DNA of 64,000 bases from Gammaproteobacteria bacterium UBA2810. Its GTDB lineage: Bacteria > Pseudomonadota > Gammaproteobacteria > Enterobacterales > Succinivibrionaceae. Below are positions 23,993-34,344 of the stretch, in pieces; position 1 is the first letter of the stretch, and every line of letters starts with the position of its first letter. The notes below the pieces were generated by a model. The model had not been told where the DNA came from, made no database searches, and saw only the letters and a list, made by a program, of their open reading frames with translations. The stretch is from positions 6,936 through 70,935 of the forward strand of contig DEHC01000061.1 in assembly GCA_002351705.1 (NCBI GenBank). Direction: 5' to 3'. The position numbers and the translations under genes were made by a program.

Positions 23993-26551
23993 TTACTTTA
24001 CATCGCACTCGTTGAGGTTCCAGACCAGGCGTGAGTAGTCCTCGATCGAACGGTCGGAGTTGAACTTGCCCATGCTTGCGGAGTTGACGATGGCAGCATG
24101 CGCCCACTTCTTCTTGTCGCGGTACATGCGGTCAATGCGGCTCTGTGCCTCAGCGTAGGAAGCAAAGTCTGCGAGGGTGAGGTAGGTGTCACCGCCCTCA
24201 AGGAGAGCATGCTTGACGCTGGAGAGCTCGCCCGGACGTCCCGGAGTGAAGTAGTCGGTGTCGAGCCAGTCGAGGGCAGCCTTGATCTCAGGGTTGCTGT
24301 TGTAGTAATCCCAGGGGTTGTAGCCGCTTGCCTTCAGGTTCTTTACCTCATCAACGGTGAGACCGAAGATGGCGTTGTTCTCCTCGCCTGCCTCGTGGAC
24401 AATCTCGATGTTCGCGCCGTCGAGGGTTCCGAGGGTGATTGCGCCGTTCATGGCGAGCTTCATGTTGGAGGTTCCGGAAGCCTCGTAGCCTGCAGTGGAG
24501 ATCTGCTCGGAGACATCAGCAGCCGGGATGATCTTCTCTGCGAGGGATACGCGGTAGTTCGGGATGAACACAACCTTGATCTTGCCGCGGATGCGCTGAT
24601 CATTGTTGATCTTCTCGCCGACCTTGTTGATGGCGTAAATGATTTCCTTGGCCATTACATAGGCAGGAGCAGCCTTGGAGCCGAAAATGAACAGGTGCGG
24701 AACCATGTCATAGTCAGGATCCTGGAGGACTCTTCTGTAAAGGGTCAGGATGTACAGCAGGTTGAGCTGCTGGCGCTTGTACTCGTGAAGTCTCTTGATC
24801 TGAACATCGAAGATGGCGTCTGCGGAGACGTCAACGCCGGTCTCGACCTTGATGATCTTGACGAGCTTCTCCTTGTTGCGGCGCTTGATGTCCATGAACT
24901 CCTTCTGGAAGGCAGGATCATCAGCGAACTTGACAGCGCCCCTGGTCAGGTTCAGGTCGCGCGGCCAGTTCTCGCCAACGGTCTTGGTGTAGAGAGCGGC
25001 GAGCTCGCGGTTGCAGCTGAGGAGCCAGCGGCGGGGAGTAACGCCGTTGGTGACGTTGCAGAACTTCTCCGGCCAAATCTTTGCGTACTCGGGGAAGAGG
25101 TCTTCCTTGACGAGCTTGGAGTGGATCTCGGCGACGCCGTTGACCTTGTGGGAGCCGACAACGCAGAGATTGCCCATGCGGACCTTCTTGACCTGGCCTT
25201 CCTCGATGAGGGAGAGCTTTGCCTTGATGGCATTGTCGCCCGGCCACTTTCTGTCAACGGTGTTCTCGAGGAACCTGCGGTTGATCTCGTAGATGATCTC
25301 GAGGTGGCGGGGAAGAACGCGCTCGAACAGGTATACCGGCCATCTCTCGAGTGCCTCAGGCAGGAGGGTGTGGTTGGTGTAGGAGAATACGCGGTAGCAG
25401 ATATCCCAGGCCTTGTCCCACTCGAGTCCTTCCTCATCGATGAAGATTCTCATCAGTTCGGGGATGGCGATGGTCGGATGGGTATCGTTCAGCTGTATGG
25501 CAATCTTGTTGGCGAACTCGCTGAAGTCATTGCCGTGTGCGCGCTTGTAGCGGCGGAGAATGTCGCGTACGGAGCATGCGCAGAAGAAATACTGCTGGAC
25601 GAGACGGAGGGTCTTTCCTGCCTCGGTGGAATCGTTAGGATACAGAACGTGGGAGATGACCTCGGCACGTGCCTGCTCGGCCTGTGCGTCAACATAGGAG
25701 CCGGCATTGAACGCATCCCAGTCGAAGAACTCGGATGCCCTGGACTCCCAGAGACGGAGAATGTTTACGGTCTCGCCGTTGTAGCCGACAATAGGGATAT
25801 CCCAAGGCACTCCCTTGATAACCTGTGAGGGGTGCCAGATCTTCTTGAGGTTGCCTTCCTTGTCGAAGACAGTCTCGACATATCCTCCGAGAGGAATGTT
25901 CTGTACAGACTCAGGACGGCAGATTTCCCAGGGATTGCCGTACTCACGCCATGAGTCAGGACGCTCAACCTGCCTGCCGTCCTTGATTTCCTGGCGGAAC
26001 AGTCCGTTCTCGTAGTGGATGCCGTATCCGATAGCAGGGAAATTGAGGGTGGCAAGGGAGTCAATGAAGCAGGCGGCAAGACGGCCGAGACCGCCGTTGC
26101 CGAGCGCCATGTCCGGCTCGAGCTCGCAGAGGTCGGAAAGGCTCTTTCCGCTGGCCTTGAGAGCCTCATCATATACGTCAAAGAGATGAAGGTTGATCAG
26201 GTTGTTCTGGGTCAGTCTTCCCATCAGGAACTCGGCGGAAAAATAATGAACCGCACGGGTATCGTTGCGGAAATGAGTCTGCTGGGTCTGGGTCAGACGC
26301 TCGAATACAAGCTCATTGATGGAAGCGCAGGTTGCTTCCCACCAGGCAAGATCGCTGGCCTTCTGTTCGCTGGTGCCGAGAGTGGAGTGGAGATGATGAA
26401 GAATGTTCTTCTGAACTCCCTCCTTGGTAAGATTCAGACCCTTGAGAGGATCTGAAGCTGCTGAGGTCTTAACCTCAGCCGGCTGGGCCTTGGGGGCCTG
26501 GCTTGCCGCGGTCTGAGGCCTGCTGGCTTTAGAACGATTTTTATTTGACAT
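23993..26551 (-). CDS. glgP: glycogen/maltodextrin phosphorylase
   Basis: Releases glucose-1-phosphate from alpha-1,4-glucans. The 852 residues match the GT35 family: MALGNGGLGRLAACFIDS, GYGIHYENGLFRQ, NDTHPTIAIPELMRI, VKRLHEYKRQQLN-like, and the PLP-lysine region EASGTSNMKLAMNG near residue 700. The first ~50 residues are an extra Ala/Ser/Lys-rich N-terminus not found in E. coli GlgP or MalP. The ATG at 26551 has AAGGAAAA upstream. It forms a glucan-using set with the amylase and glgX nearby. Codon use looks slightly less GC-biased than its neighbours, consistent with high expression. Confidence 0.96.
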   Translation of the reverse strand: MSNKNRSKASRPQTAASQAPKAQPAEVKTSAASDPLKGLNLTKEGVQKNILHHLHSTLGTSEQKASDLAWWEATCASINELVFERLTQTQQTHFRNDTRAVHYFSAEFLMGRLTQNNLINLHLFDVYDEALKASGKSLSDLCELEPDMALGNGGLGRLAACFIDSLATLNFPAIGYGIHYENGLFRQEIKDGRQVERPDSWREYGNPWEICRPESVQNIPLGGYVETVFDKEGNLKKIWHPSQVIKGVPWDIPIVGYNGETVNILRLWESRASEFFDWDAFNAGSYVDAQAEQARAEVISHVLYPNDSTEAGKTLRLVQQYFFCACSVRDILRRYKRAHGNDFSEFANKIAIQLNDTHPTIAIPELMRIFIDEEGLEWDKAWDICYRVFSYTNHTLLPEALERWPVYLFERVLPRHLEIIYEINRRFLENTVDRKWPGDNAIKAKLSLIEEGQVKKVRMGNLCVVGSHKVNGVAEIHSKLVKEDLFPEYAKIWPEKFCNVTNGVTPRRWLLSCNRELAALYTKTVGENWPRDLNLTRGAVKFADDPAFQKEFMDIKRRNKEKLVKIIKVETGVDVSADAIFDVQIKRLHEYKRQQLNLLYILTLYRRVLQDPDYDMVPHLFIFGSKAAPAYVMAKEIIYAINKVGEKINNDQRIRGKIKVVFIPNYRVSLAEKIIPAADVSEQISTAGYEASGTSNMKLAMNGAITLGTLDGANIEIVHEAGEENNAIFGLTVDEVKNLKASGYNPWDYYNSNPEIKAALDWLDTDYFTPGRPGELSSVKHALLEGGDTYLTLADFASYAEAQSRIDRMYRDKKKWAHAAIVNSASMGKFNSDRSIEDYSRLVWNLNECDVK

Positions 26552-26855
26552 ATTATTTTCCTTAAGTACTGGACAGGACCGCACTCCGGGATGCTCTCCC
26601 TCGTTACGGCACAGATCTGCCTAGATCCTGAAAGCATTTTAGCAAAGTCTGCCGGCTTTTTGCGTTTTTTTCACTTGAAATGCATATTTAAACTTTTTTA
26701 TTCCAGAAATTTTTTTCAACCTTTACACAAAATTTTCAGAAAACGGCGCGGCATCCGGCTTTTGCAGCGCATGAAGCAGACATGAAAAAAGGGAGCGGCG
26801 CTCCCTTTTCAAAGAACAGGTGAATAAAAAATCAGCAGCCGCCGCGTGGGCCCTG
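26552..26855. other. intergenic region upstream of glgP
   Basis: A 304-base gap, AT-rich in the middle (26640-26740). It should carry the glgP promoter: on the minus strand an extended -10 TGCTAAAAT lies at about 26646-26638 with a poor -35. It also holds the terminator of the upstream GTPase gene. No gene was seen. Confidence 0.55.
26785..26809 (-). terminator. intrinsic terminator of the COG0523 gene
   Basis: GGGAGC-GGC-GCTCCC hairpin flanked by A6 on one side and T4 on the other, so it can work in both directions. On the minus strand it lies about 50 bases after the COG0523 stop. Confidence 0.8.
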
Positions 26856-27818
26856 TCAGGCCGCTCCGTCTGCCGCAGTTCCGGACTTCCTTCCGAATGC
26901 CCGGTCAATCGCGCTCCGGTCAAGACCGTCACCGATGACAATTATGACCTTCTGCGCCGGAGTGTCCATTTTCCTGAACTCAAAGTCGGGTCCGGCGGCG
27001 TTGAGCTCATACCACGTGCCGCCCTCCTCTATGAAGCCCTTTATGCGGAAGACATGCCCGAGCGAGCTGTCCGAGAAGCACTTCCTGACCGCTGCGGCAA
27101 GCTCCTCCCTCGTGTCCGGCACATCGAAGAAGAAGATTGAGCGGAAGGTGTTCTCGGAGGGTGAAAGCCTTTCATAATCAGCGCCGTACCAGCCGGCGTT
27201 CATGAATATGCCGAAGTCCTCGTCCGTAAGATCGCCCATCGGCTTCCTCACGAAAAGCCCGTCAAGGCTCCTCCCGCAGCGGAACTCTTTCATGGCCTTC
27301 GCGATATGCGCCTCCGCCCTCTCAGCAGCTCCCTCAGGGGCGACGTCAAGGTGGCTGAGGAGCGCCTTCCCGGAGCAGGCGACCTCGCTCATCAGGAAAT
27401 AGTCCTCGGACCTCGTGAAGCCGTCAGGGAGGCGCGCGTCAACAACCGATATGACGCTTCCCGCCTCATACCAGCTGTCAAGCGGCGACTCATAGAGGAC
27501 ATCGAAGAACTCGTCGGGGTTGTAGATGCCGGAGGGCTCGACGACCACCCGGTCAATTCCCCTCATGGCAAGCGAGATAAGCTTGGTCTTGTAGCGGCGG
27601 CGGTGGCAGTCGGCATCCTCGTTGCAGACGACCATCTCCCTCACGAGCCTGTCGCAGTCGAGATCCTGCAGGAGGATCATGTCGACATTGATGGCCCCCA
27701 GATCATTCTCGATTATCCCGACTCTCATGCCCTGCTTCAGGAGATAGCGCACATACTTCTTGATAAACGTCGTCTTGCCCGAGCCGAGAAAGCCGGTTAT
27801 CAGATCCACCTTGATCAT
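26856..27818 (-). CDS. COG0523 (CobW/YeiR-type) P-loop GTPase
   Basis: A 320-residue G3E GTPase. The P-loop is LITGFLGSGKTTFIKKY near residues 6-22, switch-like VGIIENDLGAINVD follows, then VVVEPSGIYNP. COG0523 proteins act as zinc, cobalt or nickel chaperones and usually carry a GCxCC metal motif after the P-loop; here the corresponding place reads VVCNEDADCHRR (C-x6-C), so metal coordination must differ. A C-terminal CobW_C-like region is present (FRIKGFIEEGGTWYELN). The ATG at 27818 was chosen for GAGGTG upstream and to bring the P-loop close to the N-terminus. Metal and client are unknown. Confidence 0.86.
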   Translation of the reverse strand: MIKVDLITGFLGSGKTTFIKKYVRYLLKQGMRVGIIENDLGAINVDMILLQDLDCDRLVREMVVCNEDADCHRRRYKTKLISLAMRGIDRVVVEPSGIYNPDEFFDVLYESPLDSWYEAGSVISVVDARLPDGFTRSEDYFLMSEVACSGKALLSHLDVAPEGAAERAEAHIAKAMKEFRCGRSLDGLFVRKPMGDLTDEDFGIFMNAGWYGADYERLSPSENTFRSIFFFDVPDTREELAAAVRKCFSDSSLGHVFRIKGFIEEGGTWYELNAAGPDFEFRKMDTPAQKVIIVIGDGLDRSAIDRAFGRKSGTAADGAA

Positions 27819-27925
27819 AATGCACCTCATAAGCAGGAAAACAAACATGTCCGCAGAGGGAAATTGTACAGCATCAGGGGACAGTCTGTAAGGCATGCCA
27901 TGCAGATCGCGCAGTACCCTGAATG

Positions 27926-27959
27926 AAAAAAACGGAGGGATCCTGATGAACCCCTCCGC
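27926..27959 (-). terminator. intrinsic terminator after the amylase gene
   Basis: On the minus strand CGGAGGG pairs with CCCTCCG, loop of 12 bases, followed by T7. It begins 26 bases past the amylase stop. Confidence 0.82.
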
Positions 27960-27984
27960 CAGGTTTCAGCCGGCAGGAGACGCC

Positions 27985-30579
27985 CTATCTCTTCACCTCA
28001 AGAAGCACCGGCCCATCTGACGCGGGGAGCGTGACTTTACCTCCCTTCACGGTTGCAGTTGCTCCGGTATAGCCGTCCTGCACCACAGTGCCGTCGCTGA
28101 AGCAGTCACCCGTCTCGACGGTCTGCGCCGGATTGATATGGATGACCACTGCGTTCTTTATGCCCCTCGCGGGATCCGAGTACTTCCTGCAGAATGAGCC
28201 GTCCATAAGAGAGGTCTGGCGTCCGGCGCCGACTGCCGGGTTGCGGCTTCTGAACTGCCCGACCTTCTGCCATGCCGCGACGAGCGGATCCGAGGAGAAC
28301 TTTCCGCTGTACGAGGAAATGTTCCGTGCCCAGGAGGCGGCGTTCCCGACATCAGCTGGGAAGTTCATGTCGGAGCGGGTGCCGTGCTCGAAGTCGCCTA
28401 CTCCGTCGCCGTCATCGTTCTCACGTGCGGTCTCGTCGCCGTAGTAGATCTGGACGCCGCCCGGCAGGAGCTCGAGAAGCGCGGCCATGCGCTTCATGTC
28501 ATCCGGCCTGCAGAGTGAGGTGTCGTGCGAGGAAAGGTAGGTCAGGGCGTTGAGCTTCGGCGCGCCGGAGCCGGTTCCGTAATATCCGCCGTACTGCTCG
28601 AAATCGTTATCATCAGGCTCGGTGCAGGCGCTCTTAGGGTTGAAGGCGAAGTTGATCATGGAATCGAAGCCGCCTGCGGAGGCGTAGCCCTTGCTGTCCT
28701 CCGGATCAGGCCCCATGCCCCAGTTCTCGCCGGTCATGAAGAAGCCGTCCTTCCAGGAGGCGGCTGGATCCTGCTCGGGAGACGTTCTGCTTCTCCACTT
28801 CGAGAGGGCCTCTGAGGAGTACTCCTTGAGGAGCTTCCAGGTGGACTGTGCTACATGCTTCGCAGTGTCGCAGCGGAATCCGTCGATGCCGAACTCCTCA
28901 ACCCAAGAGGCAAGCCAGTGTGCCTGGAACTCCGCTACTGAGTAGCTGCCGCTGCGCCATTGCTTTGATGCCGGTATGTCATAGGAAGGATTGGGCTTCG
29001 ACCATTTCTCCTGCAGGAATACAGGCACGCTCACCTTCTTGCCGTGGGTGTCGGTGTTCTTGAAGTCAGGAAGGTAGGAGACGCAGGCGTCCAGGCCGTC
29101 GCCCGCGCCGCAGCTGTCGCCGTAGCCGCCGTGAAGGACCCAGTCAGTTCCCCACCACCTGTCCCACTTCGGGTTCCTGCTCTCGTCGATCGGCTTGCTG
29201 TGGAAGCTTGAGCCGGTCCAGTCGGTGCACGGATCCCAGCCGTCGCTCGTGGCGCCGAACCTGAAATCGCACATGTCCTTGAGCGTCGCGTAGCCGGAGT
29301 GGTTCATGACCACGTCCATGATTACCCTGATGCCGCGCCTGTGCGCCTCGGTCACGAACTTCCTGAACTCCGCAACTGTTCCCATGTTGGGATCCATCGC
29401 TGTCCAGTCGAGGCCGTAGTAGCCGTGATAGGCGTAATGGGCGAAGTTGCCGCGATCGCCTCCTCCGATCCAGCCGTGGGCCTGCTCGTAGGGAGGAGTT
29501 ATCCAGATCGCGTTGGCGCCCAGGGACTTGATGTAGTCGAGCTTCTCGGTGAGTCCCTTTATGTCACCGCCGTGGAATGTGGCTGTCGCGTGATCATGGG
29601 TGTCGCGGTAGGGCCTTCCGAAGCTGTGATCATTGGATCTGTCGCCGTTCGCGAAGCGGTCGGTCACGACAAAGTAGACAAGCGCGTTGCCCCAGACGAA
29701 CGGATCCCCGGAGAACTGCTGCACCTCCGTGCCGTCCTTTCTGAGCTTCCAGTCAGAGGTTTTGCCAGCATATGAGACGGAAATCTCCGTCTCGGCGCCC
29801 TTCTTACCGCCGTCCGCCCTTGCCCCGAGCCTTATGACATCGCCGTTGCGGAACACACCACCGGAGCCGCCGACGCTGAATGTTCCGGAGGCATTCTGAT
29901 CCTCGCCCTCGATTACAAGAGCGGCATCAACACCTGAGCCGTTGGGGATCTCGACCATTCCGCCTGCGGGAACCCTGCTTCCTCCGACATAAAGGGAAAC
30001 CTCAGGTGATGCCCCCTTGACCTTTATTCCGCAGAAGGAGGCGTTCCGGAACTTAAGCTCTCCGTAGTCGAAGCACGGGGACGACTGGCTGAACGGTATG
30101 CCGGGCTCCTGGTCAGCGGGATAGCGCCCGCTCCCCACGGAGGAGAAAATCACGTTGAAGGGGTTTTTGGTCACAAGGCCGTACTGGTAATACCAGAGGC
30201 CGTCACAGCCCGGCACGCGCTCCATTCCGGTTCCGGGCCAGGAGCCGAGGACCTCTGTCCCGCTGTCCTCATAGAGATAGATTGACGGCGCGGAGGAGAC
30301 ATCGGCCTTCAGGACGATTGATTTCGGAGGGACCTGGCATGACTTTCCGCCTGAGGAGACGAGCGCCCTGTCATACTTCCCGGTGGTGTCGGCCCATTCG
30401 CCGACACTTGCTGCCGCGGCAGCGGAAGGACGGGTCACAACCTGGCTCTTAGGCTCTGCAGGAGCAGCCCTGACAGGAGATGCTGAAGCGGAAGTCGTGT
30501 CGGACGCACAGGAAGAGATGGCAGGCAGGCACAGTGAGAAAAGGCATGCCGCGAGGGCATTAAGTTTGAATCTCTGCAT
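27985..30579 (-). CDS. lipoprotein alpha-amylase (GH13, MalS-like) with starch-binding module
   Basis: An 864-residue secreted amylase. The N-terminus MQRFKLNALAACLFSLCLPAISSC has a lipobox ending at Cys24, so it is probably membrane-anchored outside the cytoplasm. A CBM25/26-like starch-binding region follows (about 65-180, with IYLYEDSGTEVLGSWPG and LWYYQYG). The GH13 core has all four regions: VIMDVVMNHSG near 420, GFRCDTAKHV near 565 (nucleophile Asp), MTGENWG near 613 (acid/base Glu) and LSSHDTS near 685. It would hydrolyse starch to maltodextrins outside the cytoplasm. It has its own terminator and is monocistronic. Confidence 0.93.
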   Translation of the reverse strand: MQRFKLNALAACLFSLCLPAISSCASDTTSASASPVRAAPAEPKSQVVTRPSAAAAASVGEWADTTGKYDRALVSSGGKSCQVPPKSIVLKADVSSAPSIYLYEDSGTEVLGSWPGTGMERVPGCDGLWYYQYGLVTKNPFNVIFSSVGSGRYPADQEPGIPFSQSSPCFDYGELKFRNASFCGIKVKGASPEVSLYVGGSRVPAGGMVEIPNGSGVDAALVIEGEDQNASGTFSVGGSGGVFRNGDVIRLGARADGGKKGAETEISVSYAGKTSDWKLRKDGTEVQQFSGDPFVWGNALVYFVVTDRFANGDRSNDHSFGRPYRDTHDHATATFHGGDIKGLTEKLDYIKSLGANAIWITPPYEQAHGWIGGGDRGNFAHYAYHGYYGLDWTAMDPNMGTVAEFRKFVTEAHRRGIRVIMDVVMNHSGYATLKDMCDFRFGATSDGWDPCTDWTGSSFHSKPIDESRNPKWDRWWGTDWVLHGGYGDSCGAGDGLDACVSYLPDFKNTDTHGKKVSVPVFLQEKWSKPNPSYDIPASKQWRSGSYSVAEFQAHWLASWVEEFGIDGFRCDTAKHVAQSTWKLLKEYSSEALSKWRSRTSPEQDPAASWKDGFFMTGENWGMGPDPEDSKGYASAGGFDSMINFAFNPKSACTEPDDNDFEQYGGYYGTGSGAPKLNALTYLSSHDTSLCRPDDMKRMAALLELLPGGVQIYYGDETARENDDGDGVGDFEHGTRSDMNFPADVGNAASWARNISSYSGKFSSDPLVAAWQKVGQFRSRNPAVGAGRQTSLMDGSFCRKYSDPARGIKNAVVIHINPAQTVETGDCFSDGTVVQDGYTGATATVKGGKVTLPASDGPVLLEVKR

Positions 30580-30765
30580 TTTTTACTCCTCAGGACAGAC
30601 TTATGAGATTGTGCCGTAAAAACTGAAAGAAAAAATTGATGCAGGCGGCATAATAAATTCGAGCGCAGGCGCAGCTGATGCCGGCACGTACAGTGAAACG
30701 CAGCACCTGAATGCCGGGCGGCAGGTGCCCGGCGCGTCGGCCGGCAAATTAGTTGTAAAAATTTA

Positions 30766-30793
30766 TTGACAGGTAAAAATAATTCATTATAAT
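30766..30793 (+). promoter_or_regulatory. consensus sigma-70 promoter of the tRNA cluster
   Basis: TTGACA at 30766-30771, a 16-base AT-rich spacer, then TATAAT at 30788-30793, 29 bases upstream of tRNA-Gly. Both hexamers are perfect consensus, as expected for stable RNA genes. Confidence 0.9.
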
Positions 30794-30822
30794 GACTCCT
30801 GTTTTCGACATTTTCAGTCGAT

Positions 30823-30898
<76 letters not shown>

Positions 30899-30900
30899 GT

Positions 30901-30974
30901 GGCGTGGTAGCAAAGCAGTTATGCCGCGGATTGCAAATCCGTTCAGACCGGTGCGACTCCGGTCCACGCCTCCA
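30901..30974 (+). tRNA. tRNA-Cys (anticodon GCA)
   Basis: 74 bases with a GGCGTGG/CCACGCC acceptor stem, anticodon GCA within ATTGCAAAT, T-loop and encoded CCA. It starts two bases after tRNA-Gly, so the trio is one transcript. Confidence 0.95.
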
Positions 30975-30995
30975 TCTCAGATAACAGTCACTGCC

Positions 30996-31082
30996 GCCCA
31001 GGTGGTGAAATTGGTAGACACAAGGGATTTAAAATCCCTCGGAAGCGATTCCGTGTCGGTTCGACCCCGACCCCGGGCACCA
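30996..31082 (+). tRNA. tRNA-Leu (anticodon TAA)
   Basis: 87 bases, a class II tRNA with a long variable arm (CTCGGAAGCGATTCCGTG). The anticodon is TAA in GATTTAAAATC, with encoded CCA. The acceptor stem GCCCAGG/CCCGGGC contains one A-C mismatch at the fifth pair. Confidence 0.93.
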
Positions 31083-31255
31083 TCTATCCGTCATTCATTT
31101 TCTAATTCATCAGAATCTTTCCCTTTTATCCATGTCATTCTGACCTTCCCGCGCTGCATTATGCACCCTGGGGAAACGGCATTCAGATGCCGGATAAGGC
31201 TTATGCTCAGGCGGATTACAGCCTGATCCAAAGGAAGGCCGCCGGATGAAGACGG

Positions 31256-31286
31256 AATAAAAACAGAAAGGCGCCTCTCCGGCGCC
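31256..31286 (-). terminator. intrinsic terminator after glgX
   Basis: On the minus strand GGCGCC-GGAGA-GGCGCC is followed by TTTCTGTTTTT. It begins 19 bases after the glgX stop. Confidence 0.82.
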
Positions 31287-31304
31287 CTGCAGAACTGACA
31301 GGTC

Positions 31305-33404
<2,100 letters not shown>

Positions 33405-33556
33405 GTTGCCGCCGCTCACACTACCCCCGCACATAATACAGGCTTATTAAGGTCATGTGAATTATGCTTATCCAATAATGAGGAGCCGCTAGCAAAGAAA
33501 ATGATATGCGGCTCAATCCGTCACAGGAATTAATAAAATGATGATGTCAGGCGCTT

Positions 33557-34342
33557 TTACCTGACGAAAAAGGTCTGGCACCGCTTCGGAAGAGGCGGCT
33601 TCGCGGCCTTTTTCTGAGGCCTTGCCGGCCTGTCGGTCTTCTTGGGAGGCTCGAACCAGCTCATCAGCTCCTCGCCGCAGCCGTCCCCCTCCGGAACCGA
33701 CTTCTGCTTCTCGCAGAAAGGAGACGACTCCGGACAGCGGAGGCGGACATGGATGTGCCCGCGGTGGCCGAACCACGGCCTGATTTTCGAGAGGAACGAG
33801 CGGTCCTCTCCCTGTCCGGTGTATTCGCAGATGGACTTCTTGATCGCGGGGCTCACGAAAATGCGCTCGACCTCATCGTGGCTTGCGGCAAGCCGGATGA
33901 ACTCCAGCTGCTTCCAGGTGAAGTTCGAGTTGACGCTCTTCCCGTCCTTTGACACAACGTCAAGGAAGGAGGTCGTGCCGAGGCTCTTTTTCGGCAGGCG
34001 CCCGAACTTCAGGGAGAGATCCACATCGAGTCCGGACTGGTGGCTCGCATGTCCGTTTCTCATCGGGCCGCCGTGGCTCGCCGAGAGATCGCCTACCTGT
34101 ACCGATCCGATGCCCTTCCTCTGCGCCTCAGCGGAGAGCGTCTCGATAAAGCGGATAAGGGTCGGATCGCCGTAGTTGCGGTCAATCTGAGGCCTCGTGA
34201 CCTGGTAATTGCGCCCCTCGAGAGGAAGGACCGCCGGATCGATGATGCAGCCGTTGCTATAGGAGCCCACCACCTCGGAGAAGGCGCCGGAGGACACCAG
34301 AGACACCGCTGCCGCCAGGAAAACTTTTCTCAGCAGGTCCAT
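33557..34342 (-). CDS. mepA: penicillin-insensitive murein endopeptidase
   Basis: Periplasmic LAS-type zinc peptidase (M74) that cuts D-Ala-DAP cross-links in peptidoglycan. The 261 residues have a signal peptide (MDLLRKVFLAAAVSLVSSGAFS), the metal motif GHASHQSGLDVDL near residue 100, and WFGHRGHIHVRL near residue 195. C-terminal Cys residues could form disulfides. Start set at ATG 34342, seven bases after GGGGAG; a GTG at 34348 overlaps the topA stop. In E. coli mepA sits beside aroC-prmB; here it is coupled to topA. Confidence 0.94.
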   Translation of the reverse strand: MDLLRKVFLAAAVSLVSSGAFSEVVGSYSNGCIIDPAVLPLEGRNYQVTRPQIDRNYGDPTLIRFIETLSAEAQRKGIGSVQVGDLSASHGGPMRNGHASHQSGLDVDLSLKFGRLPKKSLGTTSFLDVVSKDGKSVNSNFTWKQLEFIRLAASHDEVERIFVSPAIKKSICEYTGQGEDRSFLSKIRPWFGHRGHIHVRLRCPESSPFCEKQKSVPEGDGCGEELMSWFEPPKKTDRPARPQKKAAKPPLPKRCQTFFVR

Positions 34343-34344
34343 CG

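Noticed and set aside
30580..30765. Integration site next to the tRNA cluster
   Set aside because: The tRNAs are complete and no duplicated tRNA 3' end or integrase lies nearby.
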